Shown here in pieces: positions 24,201-33,323 of a stretch of 64,000 bases of DNA. Within the stretch, counting starts at the first letter, position 1. Every line of letters begins with the position of its first letter. The notes beneath the pieces are model-generated. The model was not told the origin of the DNA. It did not search any database and was given only the letters and a program-made list of their open reading frames with translations. The position numbers and the translations under genes are program-made. This DNA comes from Entrophospora sp. SA101 (Eukaryota; Glomeromycota; Glomeromycetes; Entrophosporales; Entrophosporaceae): the NCBI GenBank assembly GCA_958430865.1, contig CAUDNR010003557.1, positions 5,465 through 69,464 on the forward strand, written 5' to 3'.

Positions 24201-25331
24201 TGGTCCAAATATGATATCATTTTTATCTTCATATGTATTTTTTATAAAGTTATCTAAATTATAAGGATCTATTAATTTATAAATGTAATTATTTATATTT
24301 TTATCATAAAATATTAATAATAAACATTCTAATTGACTTTTTATAACCATAAAATCTAATTTCTTCATAGTGATATCTTTTTCCAACTCAACTGTAAGAT
24401 AAAAAATAAATAAATAAACAAATAAAGAAAATAAGAAAGAAAAAAAGCCAAATAATACTTACATGAAGAGATAATAATATTATGTTTTATTGAGTAAACT
24501 ATTATTTTTGAATTATCTTTATAATATAATGCCATTATTGTTTTGTCTTGATTAAATATTATATCAGTATGATTTTTTCTACATATTATATAACAATTAT
24601 CTTGATATGATATAGTTGTTGGCTTCAATTTCCATTGTGATAATAATGAAACCTTATCACTTAATAGAAGATAATCAGAATTTACAAAATAATCTATGTA
24701 AGAATGATCACCATGACCATAAATTTTATATTTTGATTTATGAACCAATTTATCATTTCCGTTATCACTGATATATGAAAAATTGTCTAAATGATAGTTT
24801 ATTATTATAAAATCATTATTTGTAACAAAACCCCCAAAATCATTATTATTAAATGGACAATCATATGTTTTTTTTTTTGAAAAGTCAAGTAAGCCTATAG
24901 AATTGGTTTAAATGATGCAAATTTTTATTATTATTTATTGTTTATAAATAATATAATATGCATAATAAATAATCATACTTACTATTCCGATCAAGTATAT
25001 ATTTATTATCTGAAACATCCATTATATGCTTTTGAGAATATTTAAATTTAAAATAATTATCTTGGCCATCTTGTTGAATTGTTCCTTCATCAGGATTAAC
25101 TGTCCATCCAGCAATAGATTCATCTTGTTTACTAAAAGTTACTAAAAACTTATAATTAGGACTGCACTTTATTTCATCAATGGGACATCCATTATGTGTA
25201 TTGATTATAGTTTGTTGTCCAATAGCATCAACATTGATATAATTTCCAGCCAGATTTTTAGTATTATTTTCTGATATTTCATCTTTATCTACTTCCTTGA
25301 CTGTCACTACTTCTATACAGTCATCACTCAT
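21273..25331 (-). CDS. TRP-like cation channel with propeller-like N-terminus
   Basis: Six exons, read downward, join in phase: 24983-25331, 24463-24894, 22634-24391, 22091-22546, 21771-22020 and 21273-21696. The product is 1222 aa. Residues 1 to ~660 are soluble, with repeated short strands (CSPNYKFLVTFSKQD, DKTIMALYYKDNSKIIVYS) like a degenerate beta-propeller. Hydrophobic segments begin near residue 670. They include LLTITIVLGAIHLTVEVRQF, LRLILFLRVFKNFGAYFAII, a pore helix AMYNFLTGDNGAFGAW at about 990-1003 and a last helix LVVAFSFIVVVYLMNLFIGL. TGD after the pore helix and NLFIGLL in the last helix fit the ion-transport (TRP) fold. The C-terminus has three ~28-residue repeats with KKTENDIDSRFQQIE, a predicted coiled coil for oligomerisation. 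The gating stimulus is unknown. Confidence 0.8.
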
Positions 25332-25562
25332 TTTTTTATAAAAGAATTAATTGAACAAAATATATTAGAATTTTTTAAGAAATGTAAGGAAGGGTAAAAA
25401 TATATATTCTACTTTTATAAATAAAATAAAATAAAAATCTAATTAGATACTTATTCACTATTATTATTATAAAAAATTTTTTTTGGTAATAATCAATAAT
25501 AATAGCTTACTATTGTTACCGGAATTAGAATTTGACGCCGATTTGTTGGTCAAAATCTTTTT
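25332..25562. promoter_or_regulatory. Upstream region of the channel gene, with a TTACCGG repeat fragment
   Basis: AT-rich. At about 25514-25545 it contains TTGTTACCGGAATTAGAATT, the same motif as at 18196-18256 and 54488-54545. No promoter element is recognisable. Confidence 0.35.
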
Positions 25563-26019
25563 TAAAGTGGGAAATTGCATGAATTTCAAAATTTCATGCG
25601 CATCATGCATATTTTATGCAGTGCATTTAGAATATAATACAAAAATAGTTATATTGCCTTCTTCTTCACCACCTTCTATTCTAATTGTTCCATCATCATC
25701 ATTTTTATCATTTTCATCTCCCACATTTTCATCACAATCAATTGTAATATCCATCCATGTTATCATTGTTGGTATTTTTAATTAAAATAAATATACACGA
25801 TTTAAATCACATTTAGGTGTCAATCTGATTATCATGTATAAAAGAAAAACTGGACTAATTCCTTTTAGATGAAATAGGATCTGAAATTATCAATTCTATC
25901 TCATTTAACAAATGAGACAAAAATTTTGATTTAGTCATTTCTTAAAAAATACTATTAATAATATATCAATAATAACTTTGATATGGGACATTGCATTTTT
26001 TTTTTTCATGCATCTCTCA
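25563..26019 (-). mobile_element. hAT element fragment, opposite orientation to 27153
   Basis: The left end reads GGGAAATTGCATGAATTTC followed by TTTCATGCGCATCATGCAT, matching the reverse complement of the right end at 27660-27717. The right end (GACATTGCAT, T-run, CATGCATCTCTC) matches the left end there. The interior minus-strand frame encodes an acidic tail (DENVGDENDKNDDDG), plausible as a transposase C-terminus. No target duplication was identified. Confidence 0.6.
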
Positions 26020-27152
26020 TTTTATTATTTCGTAACACGTTATTATTTATTTGTTATATAGAAATTAATTTTGTCAGGCAATGGTTAAATCGCCCTCACA
26101 CAAAGAGGGCAGAATAGTCAGTTATGGACATTATAACCATTGGTAGGTTAGATTACAACGGGTTACTAATTAATTAATTAACATGTATATAAAAAGCATA
26201 AAACTAACTTTGTATAAGTTAGAAGTAACTTAATTAGTTTTGTCTAAATAAAATAAATAAAATTCTTGTCATCTTAACACAAAATTATCCATTAATAAAA
26301 CTAATTAAGGATAGAAATTATCTGTTTTATAATCAATTGATTGATAATAACAAAAATAAATAAATGAATACGAAATTCTTTATGATGATAAATACTTCAA
26401 TACAAATTTGTCTGTTTACATGAACTAAATTCAATTAATTTGATTCCTTCTAATAATTCCAATTTATTATTATTTAGTTGTATATTATCAATTTGTTTGA
26501 TACAAATTTAGTTACTCTATTGCCAATAAAGCTTCTATATTTAGAGCTAAAGCTCCGAACGGTTCAGTTCGGTTTCAGTTTAACTCTTTGTTCGGAGCTT
26601 TAGGTTAGAAACTATTTGGTAGCCTCTGGTATTCTAGTTTTTATATCCTGCTTATTGTACCCTGCTTATTTAGAATTAATTTATTGACTTCTAATCTAAT
26701 AAACTTATTATAACAACCAGTATCCCGGTTGGATGAGTTTTTCTGGAGGCACAGACTTAATTACTCGAAGGCGTTGTAGTTTAGAACCTGAAACAATAAG
26801 TGTCTGCATGTGTTTAAAGAGTTAGCGGAGACAATGCATTTTTTATATGTGAATTGAAAAGAAATAGAATGTCGCTAGGGTTTCTATTTGAATTATTTGT
26901 TTATTCGTTATCGAATTACATTGAAAGTTTAGTCAAATAAGACAAATAAAACAAAATGAATAAAATGAAACGTATAATTCAAATAACGAGTAATTCAAAC
27001 AAAGCGAGTAAAGCGAATAAGACAAATAAAATGAATAAAACAAATAAAATGAATAATTCGAATTAATATTAAAATTAAGATAGAGTTGTATTACGAATAG
27101 AAACTCTTGTCACCGATTAAATTTGGGAGAGCGTATTTTAATTGGTGATAAC
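26020..27152. other. Repeat-rich spacer with an LTR-like segment
   Basis: 26072-26279 starts TGTCAGG and ends TTAACA. It has TATAAAAAGC near 26190 and AATAAA near 26250, which is a small solo-LTR layout, but the flanks show no target duplication. A hairpin GCCCTC/GAGGGC lies at about 26092-26110. 26530-26640 resembles 3980-4100. 26900-27060 is a low-complexity run of AATAAAAC-type words. Confidence 0.35.
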
Positions 27153-27717
27153 TAGAGATGTTTCATGCGCATGATTTTTTTTCAAATCATGCAATGTCAC
27201 ATACAGAAAATGCGGAAATTAAATTAAAATTAAACACGCATTTTTACATTTTAATTAATTTTTTTATCATTAAAATTACCCGTAAAACACTTTAAAAATG
27301 ACAAATTCAGACATTTGGTCTCATTTTACCAGATTGGGTAAAGTTAATGGTTATAAGCAAAATAGAGCAAGTTGCAAATATTGTAACTGTGAGTTAAATG
27401 AAGCTCTTGGAAGGTGTAAACAACATTTGAAGAAATGTAATTCCGTATCTGTTTCTATCATGCAATCTATATTTGGACAAACCCATCCAATAACATCATC
27501 ATCATCACCGTCATTATCATCATTATTATTATCAGCATCATCATCATCATCAACGACTATAACTACAATTTCAACTAATTTGCAAAATCATTCAATAAGT
27601 AATTTCGTTGATAGAATTTCTAGAACTGAAGTGATTTTTCTTAAAAAAAAAAATGCACTCATAAAATGCGCATGATGCACATGAAATTTTGAAATTTCAT
27701 GCAATTTCCCATCCCTA
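27153..27717 (+). mobile_element. hAT-type element with ATGCGCATGATGCA-rich ends
   Basis: The left end TAGAGATGTTTCATGCGCAT and the right end (reverse complement TAGGGATGGGAAATTGCATG) are imperfect inverted repeats. The subterminal regions are unusually rich in overlapping palindromes built from ATGC. It encloses the BED-finger ORF below. The catalytic part of a transposase is missing, so it cannot move itself. No clean 8-bp duplication was seen. Confidence 0.65.
27298..27675 (+). pseudogene. BED-type zinc finger, N-terminus of a hAT transposase
   Basis: The 125-codon frame begins MTNSDIWSHFTRLGKVNG. Its CKYCNCELNEALGRCKQHLK continues to a Cys, giving the C-x2-C...H-x3-C pattern of BED fingers with the typical aromatic pair (W, F) ahead. 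A Ser-rich linker follows, then FVDRISRTEVIFLKKK, after which coding stops at the element's right end. BED fingers bind DNA at transposon ends and promoters. The absence of the RNase H core makes this a truncated transposase. Confidence 0.7.
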
Positions 27718-27742
27718 AGTCTAGTGTTTGAATCCGAATCTC

Positions 27743-27845
27743 AAATGAGACTCATTAAGGGGGCTACACCCTATCAAAGTAGCTTAAAATCATGTGTTCA
27801 CCACATGATCTTGATAATGTGTAACATCCTTAATGAGTCTCATTT
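27743..27845. repeat. Hairpin-forming inverted repeat
   Basis: AAATGAGACTCATTAAGG (27743-27760) is perfectly complementary to 27828-27845. Inner pairs such as ATCATGTG / CACATGAT extend the stem. The whole ~103 bp could fold into one long hairpin. It lies between the hAT fragment and the assembly gap. Confidence 0.8.
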
Positions 27846-27964
27846 CAGTCAGGGAGATTTCCAAATTTGGAAATCAATTCTAGAAATTTTTGTTGATCAA
27901 TTCATATACACTACAAATGAGTTTAGAAAACACTCCCCCGTTATGTTATGTCGCGTTTTTTTAT

Positions 27965-28228
27965 NNNNNNNNNNNNNNNNNNNNNNNNNNNNNNNNNNNN
28001 NNNNNNNNNNNNNNNNNNNNNNNNNNNNNNNNNNNNNNNNNNNNNNNNNNNNNNNNNNNNNNNNNNNNNNNNNNNNNNNNNNNNNNNNNNNNNNNNNNNN
28101 NNNNNNNNNNNNNNNNNNNNNNNNNNNNNNNNNNNNNNNNNNNNNNNNNNNNNNNNNNNNNNNNNNNNNNNNNNNNNNNNNNNNNNNNNNNNNNNNNNNN
28201 NNNNNNNNNNNNNNNNNNNNNNNNNNNN
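27965..28228. other. Assembly gap (264 N)
   Basis: Unresolved bases. Open frames drawn through it are artefacts. Confidence 1.
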
Positions 28229-28819
28229 TCAACTGAAAGAGCAAAACTTTTGGCTAAGTATTATTTTCATTAATTATTTAGAAAATTATTCTATTTGAAA
28301 AACATAATAATCAACTTGTTGTTGATGATCTGCATTATAGTAAAATTAACAAAAATTTACTGTTTTACAACTCCCTATTGATATGCATGACATATCCTGT
28401 GACTGATATATGGGGGATTACAACTGGTGAGAAAATCAGGCTATACATGAAGTCAAAATTAAAACCCCAAAGTCGAAATGTTTTAACTTGAGGCAACTAC
28501 ATACACACCCCTAAAAAAAGTATTGACTCACTTGATGATCCACAAAAATAATTGAATAAACAGGTAATACAAATACTCATTTTTTTACTAAGCAAATTGA
28601 TTTTGTGAATTAGTTTGTTGAAATGATTCCCATAACATTCTAAAATATCATATTGGACTGATTGTTATTGATGTTTAAAAGTCAAATTAAAATTTTTCAA
28701 GAAATTTTCAAAAAAGTCACACATGTACTATTATCTAATAAAAAGCAAAAATCCTTAGAAAGAAAATAACTATCATTTTCTTTGATAGTTGAAATTATAC
28801 AGAGGGAAATAACCAAAAA
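28229..28819. other. Spacer with half a MITE (28442-28503)
   Basis: 28442-28503 begins TATACATGAAGTCAAAATTA and matches the left half of the MITE at 49708-49850 closely. The right half is absent. Nothing else is recognisable. Confidence 0.6.
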
Positions 28820-29524
28820 TTACTTTCTTATTTTCAATAAAGGTCATTTCTTAGTTTCTTTAATTTCAATTTGTGCAGTTAATTGACCATTCTGTTGTAA
28901 TTGTTCTAACTGGTTCTTTAATTTTCATTCTCTGCTTCACAGGTATTTAACTTATTGACTAACTATTGAGGGGTTAAAGTTTTCAATTGTTCAATTTTCT
29001 GAGTCAATTTAATAATTTCTGTTTCTTGTTGTTTAATCTTATCTAATAATTCCTGTTTCTGTCTTTTGTTTCATTTCTCAGGATTTTCTTGAAACTTGGC
29101 TATTTCCTCTCTTTCAATTTCTAATGCTTCTTCAGCAGTGGCTAATTCTTCTTGTAATCCATTTATTTGTCTTTCATAAAAAGCAGACTGACTTATTTCC
29201 TCACTGGGCAAAAGTGGGAGTTCCTTTTCTTCCATGTCTTTTTCATATCTAATACAAAAACAAACAAATTTGTCACCATGAACATCAATATAATGTTTAG
29301 TTTGTAATCTACCACATCTCTCACATTTTTCCAATTCATCATTCTTGAATTTCTCCTTACAACTTTCACACACTACATCATTTGCAACATATTTACCATA
29401 CCTTAACACGAGCTACTATTTGGTTAACAGATTTATTATCCTCTCCATAACAATTAGAACAAAAATCACATGTTTTCTGACTTGACCTTTCTAAACCTAA
29501 AAGTGTGTAAGTTAGTTCTCTCAT
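28820..29524 (-). pseudogene. Zinc-ribbon coiled-coil protein, TGA = Trp (locus B, gene 2)
   Basis: The ATG at 29524 opens MRELTYTLLGLERSSQ with a CDFCSNC knuckle. After a one-base shift at about 29404 the frame has a second pair of knuckles (CESC, CERC) and a long Glu/Lys coiled coil. In-frame TGA codons fall after NPEK (before NKRQ) and after TKK (before PLLK), both acceptable Trp sites. One TAG and a shift lie near 28930-28990. The end is TAA at 28820. It starts 3 nt after the stop of the upstream ORF, with GAGGTAGG (29535-29542) placed like a Shine-Dalgarno site. That arrangement is bacterial rather than fungal. The function is unknown; zinc-binding and coiled-coil content suggest a structural or adaptor role. 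Confidence 0.55.
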
Positions 29525-29530
29525 TAATTA

Positions 29531-30110
29531 TCAACCTACCTCTATTCTAGCAACTAACTCTTGGATTTGGCATTTTTTTGTTTTCACCAATTGATGGAAT
29601 TCAGTTTTTAATTTTGTTCTTAATTGTCTAAATTTGCTTTGCTTTTTAGGTAAAGCAGGTAAATCCTTTTCAGCTAAATGCAATTGATTTTGCAATCCTT
29701 TGTTTTCTTCTGTGAGATTTTTGTTTCGTGATTCTTTTTCTGAAATTATCTTATTAGACACCTCTACTTTTTCCCTTTCTTGTTTTAGTTCTCATTCTAA
29801 TTCACCAATTCTTGCATCTTTATTCTCAATTATCTTACTAGAAATTTCTAACTTTTGGCTTTTCTCTGCTATCTCATTTATTGATGCTTCTTTCTGAGTT
29901 CATCTTTCTTTTCCTCCTGTTTCTAAAGCCTCTAAATGAATTTCGTTATCAATTTCAGCCTTCTCTGGTCTTGCTTTTCATTTTTCAACAAGGAGTTTAT
30001 TCTTTTCTAACTCTTCTTTTAACTCAGCATTCCCTTTTTCTAACTCAGCAATCTTTTCTTCAAGCTTTTTATTTTTTTTTTGTAAATAAAACCAAAAGAA
30101 TTTGAACTAT
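29531..30110 (-). pseudogene. Coiled-coil protein, TGA = Trp (locus B, gene 1)
   Basis: From about 30090 down to TAA at 29528-29530 the frame runs ~185 codons without TAA or TAG but with three internal TGA, at VEK/KARP, KER/TQKE and ELE/ELKQ, plus one TGA directly before the terminal TAA. All fit Trp. The product is almost entirely coiled coil, with LPALPKKQSKFRQL near the end. The same LPALP-(K/R)-K-x-SK motif occurs in locus A (14517-15303), so the two are homologous. Further upstream (to about 30440) the reading continues with frame changes at A-runs, including GTLIKTPSKFGPEIVQ. No introns were seen. Confidence 0.6.
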
Positions 30111-31157
30111 TTCAGGTCCAAATTTACTCGGTGTTTTGATCAAAGTACCTTTCATATCTACTTTATGTCCAACTTTTGCTCTTAAAAAAGGATTGATTTT
30201 TTCATTTTGTGCCCTGTTTGTTGAAATTGCTTGGATTTCACCCCTAATATTTGAAAATAAAAAATCACTGCATCATCATTTGAAATTCTTTTAAAAGAAA
30301 TATTGATTTATTACTAAGTGTTTTTGATATTCATTGATGTAAAAATGCCAGAAAATAACGGAACTGTAGTCCACATCTTCAATTCTTCCTCTGTGCATAT
30401 CGTTTGAAGTTTTGACATCTTGTTTTTACTGAACAATAATCCAAATGAAAACATCTTATTAGTAAAAAAATAATTTAAAGAATATATTCAATATACATAC
30501 ATAAACAGCATAGTGGACACTGTTGCAGATCACAAAAAAATGATCAACATAACATATGTTATGGTGAAAGTTCTTGCAAAAGTTTGATTATAAAAGTGTG
30601 AGATAATTTTGATCTTGCTGATGATCTGGACTTAGAGAGGTTACAGCTATATTCTAGTGAAGTTTCAGAAGCAACTGGGTCTGTGTAACAGTCTGCCCAT
30701 TATACAAATCACTGTTGCACAAAATGAGTGTCCATTATGCTTACATAAACTGGATATTAATGTCCAAATTTTTAACAGAATCATTTTTGTCAGCATTTTC
30801 ACAATTGTTATTGAAATATTTTTGGATGTAACTTGGAGTGGAGACATCGTTATTCCATTAGATTTTATTAGAAAAATCTAGGGATAATTTTTGGATTTCT
30901 TTATCCTTTATTTTAAAGTCCTTGATACTCTCTTTAGTTAAATTCAATATTCCCCAGTATGTAGGACTAAAAATTAGCGAATGAATATATTAATGAGTAT
31001 GAAAGGATCATGCTTTAAGACAATAACACTAGACTTATGTCAGCACTTTATGTGCATTTGGTATTTGTTTTTGGTATTTACAAAATAATTCAATAATATT
31101 TGGATCAATGATCCCCTATTATTAATAAAACAATGAGTTTATTTAAACATGCATTCA

Positions 31158-31776
31158 TTAAACATTTATATCAATCTTTACCTCAGAAATTCTATCATCA
31201 GTGTTTTTTGATGGTAATGGAACTTCATCTGATAATAAAGCTTCATCAACATTTTCAATGATAGATTCTTCATTAGATCCATTAAGATTAAGTAAAAATT
31301 CAGCACTTTCTTGCATTTCATTATCAAATATTACACTGCTTTCTTGTTTTCTTTTTCTTTCTGATGTATTTTCAACATTAGTACTAGTATCGCAAAAATC
31401 TTTTTCTGACTCTGCCACATTTCCCTCCAAATCATAAACATTCATTGTTGGACAAGGTGTATAATCATTCAACCCATTATTTTTGTCTGATTCTAATTTT
31501 TGAGTTATGAACTAAATATATGATGACCATATTAAAACAGATTATATCTAAAGAGCCCAGATGCAGTATGCTAAGAACCATAATACTCACATCTCTATAC
31601 TCAGAATTACTTATCTGTACTTTAATAGTTTTATCTTCCATGACACTTAATCCAACATTTGTATCATATAAAATATATGATAATATATGTTTGTTAGTAT
31701 TTGTTTGCATCATTATAAACAAACTTATGCTACTCGCTTGTCCAAATTTTAGTTCTTCAGCAAAAAATTTTTTATT
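31158..31776 (-). CDS. Spliced gene of unknown function inside the duplicated block
   Basis: Exon 31591-31776 (NKKFFAEELKFGQASSISLF, then a polar stretch ending SEYRD) joins in phase across a 79-bp GT-AG intron to exon 31158-31511 (FITQKLESDKNNGLNDYTPC and an acidic tail). The tail contains a nuclear-signal-like SERKRKQE. The 5' part above 31776 is uncertain; a TGA interrupts the frame there. No domain is recognised. The identical copy is at 62722-63340. Confidence 0.45.
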
Positions 31777-32107
31777 TCATTCTGATTTCTGATTGATGGA
31801 TTAAGATTTTTAAAAATTTTTTGAACCTTATTCTTTGCAGATTTAAGGTGGTTCTTTTGTTGAATTTTTTTTGTATAAAGCAGATCTCAATGAATCTATA
31901 AATTCTTCAAAACATTCATCAGTTAAATTGATCAATCCGCAACATAACGCATTATATTTATCAAACTCCAGCTAGTGTAATCTGTTTCTTCTAAATGTTT
32001 AGAACAAATAGTCAAAATCCATCCTATTTAAAAAAAAGTTAACACCAGATATGAAAGAGGAATGAAAAAATCTGGCTAAGAATAACGTTTTCTGGTGAAG
32101 AAGCTTA

Positions 32108-32436
32108 GGAGTAGGCTATAAAGAAACAATCCCCATAAAGGATTATATCAATAAAAGAGTATCCATGTCTTCTCACCAAGCATTGGCTGTAGGAGTCACC
32201 AAGCATATTAAATATGTGGTTAAGCGCATACAGACGTAGGAAACATTATACTGAATATACTAGAAACAAGCCCCTGGAGTAGGCTACAAAGAAGCAGTTC
32301 CTTGCAGGATCACGTCAATGAGAGTATCCACAAAACTTGTTCTAAACAGCGGACGCAAGGGTCACAAAACATTGTTTTGCTACGCTATACGGACACTGGA
32401 TATTATGAATCCAGATATTAATATAAGATATGTAAC
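32108..32436. repeat. Two tandem copies of a 168-bp unit
   Basis: GGAGTAGGCTATAAAG at 32108 and GGAGTAGGCTACAAAG at 32276 start diverged units. These share GGAT, TCAAT and GAGTATCCA blocks, and each ends with a GCATACAGACG / GCTATACGGAC motif. No coding frame was seen. Confidence 0.7.
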
Positions 32437-33323
32437 ATTTTTCATACTTTCCTTATTTAATTACATTCGATTTGAACAGTAACAAGCCCGGGATTTTTTT
32501 TTGTGGAATTCATAACGTAGCAGGCATTCAATTTTAAGAAATGATCGGCATTGGGTTCACAAAATAAACATAAACAGTACTAATTATAATAGAAAGCCTA
32601 GATTCCGTTTAATAAATAAAACATTTTTATTTATTTATTTAAATTAAATTATTTTTCTATTGTAAAAAGCTAAAGACATTAATCATATATATTTTTTTTA
32701 TACTGATTTATTAATTATTTTATATAGGGTATAATTCTATACATCAATTAATATTAAGAAGATAGCAAGTAGGAGTTTTAATAATCAACTATTAAATTTT
32801 GATTTGGTAATACCAATGTTCACTTTGTCTGGTTTTGTTGCAGCATGCCCCACATATGGATTGATGTTTTCACTGAAATATCATTATTATATATATTGAA
32901 AGTGATCCTTGTCATGTACCTCTCTTATATCTTCATTTTAAAGAAAAGACTAATCATTTAACAATAAATACAAAACAGCATATATATTTCCTTCTGATAT
33001 TTTTTTATCCTTGATAGTTAGTTGTGTAACAGCTCACCATTGATTGATTGTTTAATAACAAATACGTGTAAAAAATTAAAATTCTATATGGGTTCCAATT
33101 GTTATCATGAACTGTGAGTAATTATAATTTTTGATAATCGCAGGAACAATGCATTTTTTTTTCAGAAATAAAAACCAAAAAAATAACAAAGGAGAGATGC
33201 AAATTTTATAATTAAATTTTTTTTATAATAGTGATATATAGTTGTAAATCAATTATAATAAATAAATAAATAAAAATATACAAATAAGCATATAAAAATT
33301 TTTTGCCAAATGTTTTTTATCAC
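32437..33323. other. Spacer downstream of ATG2, with a repeat fragment
   Basis: 32812-32862 (GGTAATACCAATGTTCACTT followed by TGTCTGGTTTTGTTGCA) is the third copy of the conserved segment found at 14080-14130 and 51200-51245. The remainder is AT-rich 3' flank of ATG2. Confidence 0.55.

Larger units (their letters stand above)
30504..32436. repeat. Near-identical >=1.93-kb direct repeat, copy 1
   Basis: The sequence from 30504 (AACAGCATAGTGG) onward matches 62068 onward at a constant offset of 31564 to the end of the window. I found no difference where I compared, and six open frames in each copy are identical. The left boundary is sharp, because sequence before 30504 is unrelated to that before 62068. 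The true right boundary lies outside the window for copy 2. The block contains the gene at 31158-31776 and a 168-bp tandem repeat. Confidence 0.9.

Noticed and set aside
26072..26279. Small solo LTR (TG...CA with TATA and AATAAA-like signals)
   Set aside because: The flanks show no target-site duplication and no second copy was found in the window, so it is mentioned only within the spacer entry.
27724..28298. Open frames of 115-170 codons on both strands
   Set aside because: They exist only because they run through the 264-N assembly gap.
31201..31437. Plus-strand ORF opposite the unknown spliced gene
   Set aside because: It is the mirror of the acidic, Ser-rich minus-strand exon, whose splice junction supports the minus strand.
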